Assembly (NCBI RefSeq): GCF_000756775.1
Contig: NZ_CCSF01000001.1
Location: 1,984,001-2,048,000, forward strand
Reading direction: 5' to 3'
DNA: 64,000 bases
DNA from: Pseudomonas saudiphocaensis
Lineage (GTDB): Bacteria > Pseudomonadota > Gammaproteobacteria > Pseudomonadales > Pseudomonadaceae
The notes beneath the pieces were generated by a model, which saw only the letters and a list, made by a program, of their open reading frames with translations, was not told where the DNA came from and did no database searches. This document shows positions 61,250-64,000 of this stretch, in pieces (position 1 is the stretch's first letter; each line of letters opens with the position of its first letter). The position numbers and the translations under genes were made by a program.

Positions 61250-62140
61250 ATGCCTAAAGTCCTGCTTCGCAAAAGCCCTAGTGACTTCAAAACGCTGCCG
61301 CTGCATGTGGAAGCCAGCCCGGACGGCCTCAGTTATCAAAGCCTTGGCAGACCACTGAACTTCAGCGAAGTAATCGAACGCCGCCGCCCAGTAAGCGTTT
61401 CCGACACCAACGCATTCGCTATTGAGCTGGCCAATCTCGGCGTCTCGGTACGTCTAACCCTCTCCTGGCAGGGTCGCGAGTACTGGGGGCTGGTCCGTCA
61501 GCGGCGACTGGACCGAGGCGACGTGGTGCTCAAGCTGATTTCCGGTTACGTCCCAGCCCATGAACTGAATTTGCCGCTACTCACCGCCATTCAGGAAATA
61601 GCTGAGGAATGCCTACTGGAAACACCCGAAGGCTGGCTTGCTGGGCGCTTCGACAACACTTGGCTGCCTACGCCCTACCAAAGCAGCCTGCCCTACCGGG
61701 AAACGGTCCACTTCAAACTCGCTTCGCTATCCGGGGCCGCACGACCGGTACATTGCGGCAGCCAAGTACTGATGGAGCGTCCGCGAGCCTATGTGCATTT
61801 GCCGACCGCCTCCCTGCAGCTGATTTACGACATGCGCCTGGAAATACCGAAGGAGGTGCGCCAGCTCAGCCTCTTCCATGTGGACGAGTCCCTTGAAGGC
61901 GAACAGCTGGTGGCACGCCTGGATCGCAGCCGGGCGGATCTCTATCTGATTCCGCTGCTGCAAGGCCAACCGCAAGAGCAATTGCTGCAATTGCGCGATG
62001 GTCAGCTCAGCCCCGTGAATACACGAGGGCTGTGGCTATCCGAGAGTTTTGCTCCACAAGAAGGCTGGGTGGTGCGTGCAGAGCGAATTCGCTGGAGGGA
62101 TTGGTGGGCGGCCAGGTCGGTCACAACTGCACACGGATAG
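61250..62140 (+). CDS. Conserved Pseudomonas protein of unknown function
   Basis: 296 residues, cytosolic, no signal peptide and no membrane helix. Close relatives are often called metal ABC transporter ATPase, but I see no Walker A (GxxxxGK) or ABC signature, so that name is not supported. The region ISGYVPAHELNLPLLTAIQEIAEECL (about 100-125) and the EECLLETPEGW part are Nudix-like in layout but lack a full Nudix box. It sits between two REP arrays, in the position of PA4993 in P. aeruginosa. Confidence 0.7.
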   Translation: MPKVLLRKSPSDFKTLPLHVEASPDGLSYQSLGRPLNFSEVIERRRPVSVSDTNAFAIELANLGVSVRLTLSWQGREYWGLVRQRRLDRGDVVLKLISGYVPAHELNLPLLTAIQEIAEECLLETPEGWLAGRFDNTWLPTPYQSSLPYRETVHFKLASLSGAARPVHCGSQVLMERPRAYVHLPTASLQLIYDMRLEIPKEVRQLSLFHVDESLEGEQLVARLDRSRADLYLIPLLQGQPQEQLLQLRDGQLSPVNTRGLWLSESFAPQEGWVVRAERIRWRDWWAARSVTTAHG

Positions 62141-62182
62141 GTGTTGGGTCCTGTAGGCCTGCCTGAATCGGGCTTGGAACCC

Positions 62183-62510
62183 TTCACGGGCGTGGCCCGT
62201 TCCCACTAAAGCTAGCGGCGGCGCACCCTGTAGGGAGCTGGCCATGCCTGCGAGCAAGGCTCATGCTCTGGTGCCGAACCTTTCGCGGGCATGGCCCGCT
62301 CCCACAAAAAGCCGGCGGGCGGTGCACCCTGTAGGAACTGGCCATGCGTGCGAACAGGCTCATGCTCTGGAGCCGAACCTTTCGCGAGCATGGCCCGCCC
62401 CCACAAAAAGCCACGGTGGTACACCTTGTAGGAGCTGGCCATGCCTGCGAATCAGCGCTTGGGCTGGTGCGCGGATGCAGAGCCCTTCGCAGGCGTGGCC
62501 CGCTCCCACG
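62183..62510. repeat. REP array upstream of hldE 3' end
   Basis: Occupies most of the 388-base gap 62141-62528. Three forward units near 62229, 62330 and 62427 and inverse copies between them, with the AAGGCTCATGCTCTGG spacer shared with the array at 60700-61216. Confidence 0.88.
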
Positions 62511-62528
62511 GGATGCGATGGCTAGCTT

Positions 62529-63950
62529 CTATGCCTTGCGGATCTTCTCGACGATGGCCGTGGTCGAGCTGTTTTCCACCAGGCCCAGGACGCGCACTTC
62601 ACCACCCCAAGCTCTGACCAAGTCAGCACCGACCACCTGATCGACCCCGTAGTCACCGCCCTTGACCAGTACATCGGGACGTACTTGGGCCAGAAGGCTC
62701 TCGGGGGTGTCTTCGGCAAAGCACACCACCCAATCCACCGCTTCCAGGCCGGCCAGTACAGCCATGCGGCGATCTACGCTGTTGATTGGTCGGCCCGGCC
62801 CTTTCAAGCGGCTGACTGAGGCATCGTCATTGACCGCAACGATCAACCGGTCGCCTTGGGCGCGCGCCTGTTCCAGATATGTGACATGGCCGGCATGGAG
62901 GATGTCGAAACAGCCATTGGTGAAGACGATTTTCTCGCCTTGGGCACGAGCATCCTCTACCACGGTCTGCAGCTGCTCGACGGTCATGGTGCCGCGTCCA
63001 GACCCCTCCTCGCGCTGGATGGCCCGTCGCAACTCGGGAGCGCTGACACAGGCAGTACCCAGTTTGGCGACCACGATGCTCGCAGCCAGGTTGGCCAGTG
63101 CTACCGCCTGGGGCAACTCGGCTCCGGCAGCCAGCGCCGCGGCCAGGGTAGAAATCACGGTATCGCCGGCACCGGTGACGTCGAACACTTCACGCGCCCG
63201 CGCCGGCAAATGCAGCGGTGCATGCTCAGGACGCAACAAGGTCATGCCATGCTCACCACGGGTAACTAGCAGCGCGCCCAGCTCCAGGCTGCGCATCAGC
63301 TCGGCACCCTCGGCCACCAGTTCAGCCTCATCGGCGCAACGCCCGACGATGGCCTCGAACTCACCGAGGTTCGGCGTGATCAACGAAGCGCCGCGGTAGA
63401 TTTCGAAATCCTTGCCTTTGGGATCGGCCAGCACCGGGATGCCACGCTTGCGGGCGGCCTGGATAAGCACCTGATGATTTTTCAGTGCCCCCTTGCCGTA
63501 GTCCGATAGCACCAGCACCTTGACGCCATCCAGCAGCGCCTCCACTTCGCCCAGCAGTGCCGCCGGATCGGTGTCGAACGGTTCTTCGAAATCCATTCGC
63601 AGCAATTGCTGGTGGCGGCTCATGACACGCAGCTTAACGATGGTCGGCTGGTGTTCGAGACGCTGAAAACGAGCCACTACCCCCGCCGCGGCCAGGCTGT
63701 CGGTCAAGCTCTGGCAGGCTTCATCATCACCGGTAACCCCCACCAATGTCGCTGGCGCGCCTAGCGCGGCAATGTTCAGCGCCACGTTAGCTGCGCCGCC
63801 GGGGCGATCCTCGATCTGCTCGACCTTGACCACCGGAACCGGCGCCTCGGGCGAAATCCGCGAGGTGCCGCCATGCCAGTAACGATCGAGCATGACATCG
63901 CCCACCACCAGAACAGGGGCTTGGTCGAAACGGGGCATGGACAGCTTCAT
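62529..63950 (-). CDS. hldE: Bifunctional heptose-7-phosphate kinase/heptose-1-phosphate adenylyltransferase
   Basis: 473 residues, two activities in ADP-L-glycero-D-manno-heptose synthesis for the LPS inner core. The kinase domain (1 to about 320) is PfkB-like: [15 protein letters not shown] near the start and the catalytic DVTGAGDTV near 260. The adenylyltransferase domain (about 340-473) begins [19 protein letters not shown] with the HxGH motif. The ATG at 63950 follows GGAG. It is separate from waaA by the REP-rich gene group. Confidence 0.96.
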   Translation of the reverse strand: MKLSMPRFDQAPVLVVGDVMLDRYWHGGTSRISPEAPVPVVKVEQIEDRPGGAANVALNIAALGAPATLVGVTGDDEACQSLTDSLAAAGVVARFQRLEHQPTIVKLRVMSRHQQLLRMDFEEPFDTDPAALLGEVEALLDGVKVLVLSDYGKGALKNHQVLIQAARKRGIPVLADPKGKDFEIYRGASLITPNLGEFEAIVGRCADEAELVAEGAELMRSLELGALLVTRGEHGMTLLRPEHAPLHLPARAREVFDVTGAGDTVISTLAAALAAGAELPQAVALANLAASIVVAKLGTACVSAPELRRAIQREEGSGRGTMTVEQLQTVVEDARAQGEKIVFTNGCFDILHAGHVTYLEQARAQGDRLIVAVNDDASVSRLKGPGRPINSVDRRMAVLAGLEAVDWVVCFAEDTPESLLAQVRPDVLVKGGDYGVDQVVGADLVRAWGGEVRVLGLVENSSTTAIVEKIRKA

Positions 63951-64000
63951 GAAGGGCTCCGGGGCGGAAGAAAAAACGGTGCAAAGCATACCAGCATGGG

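Overview
The window is a 64 kb piece of a Pseudomonas (sensu lato) chromosome. The flanks are GC-rich and keep gene neighbourhoods familiar from P. aeruginosa: orn/rsgA, motAB, rhodanese-psd, a PilZ-like gene with fimX, serB, parC-parE, cpdA-nudF, thiC, an opmH-type tolC gene, waaA and hldE. All identifications come from reading motifs and gene order; no database search was run.

Layout. 1-13.9 kb: the 5' part of proA (running off the left edge), a DedA-PAP2 fusion, a LON-domain protein, an LrgA/LrgB pair, a MaoC hydratase, a short-chain NAD(P)-binding protein, orn, a membrane-anchored methyltransferase, rsgA, motAB with a sigma-28-like promoter, an HDOD protein, a two-domain rhodanese and psd. 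14-23 kb: a PilZ-like protein and FimX (type IV pilus control), a zinc alcohol dehydrogenase, serB, an AhpA-like membrane protein with a decayed cyclase-like domain, and an orphan PqiC-type lipoprotein. 23.4-32.3 kb: a tightly overlapping parC / aspartic protease / phytase-like esterase / parE run with a YqiA-type hydrolase, then cpdA, a DUF1249 gene and nudF. 32.5-37.4 kb: an RsiV-like lipoprotein, thiC under a TPP riboswitch, and a TolC-family channel.

37.6-56.6 kb is an O-antigen (or related surface glycan) locus, read leftwards from wzz to wbpM, lying between the tolC-type gene and waaA. It holds wzz, a beta-CASP metallo-RNase, galU, ugd, the stub of a lost UDP-sugar epimerase, wzx, a small P-loop kinase-like gene, wzy, an O-acetyltransferase, a glycosyltransferase, the UDP-L-FucNAc genes (wbjB, wbjC, wbjD), a fused glycosyltransferase/phosphoglycosyltransferase, and a PglD-PglE-PglF-like set for a 2,4-diacetamido-trideoxyglucose (QuiNAc4NAc, bacillosamine). 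The stretch from about 46.7 to 51.8 kb is visibly AT-rich, as expected of imported wzx/wzy genes. The gene content predicts a repeat unit begun by a diacetamido sugar, extended by L-FucNAc and then a third sugar.

56.8-64 kb: waaA (Kdo transferase), an FAD oxidoreductase overlapping an aldo/keto reductase, a conserved protein of unknown function, and hldE (heptose kinase/adenylyltransferase).

The second theme is REP-type palindromes. At least eight intergenic clusters carry paired inverted copies of a GGAGCG-GGCCATGCC-CGCGAA element. Several are tandem arrays with a period near 100 bp. One copy, together with an unrelated perfect hairpin, sits in frame inside the metallo-RNase gene. No tRNA, rRNA, CRISPR array, transposase or prophage gene was seen.
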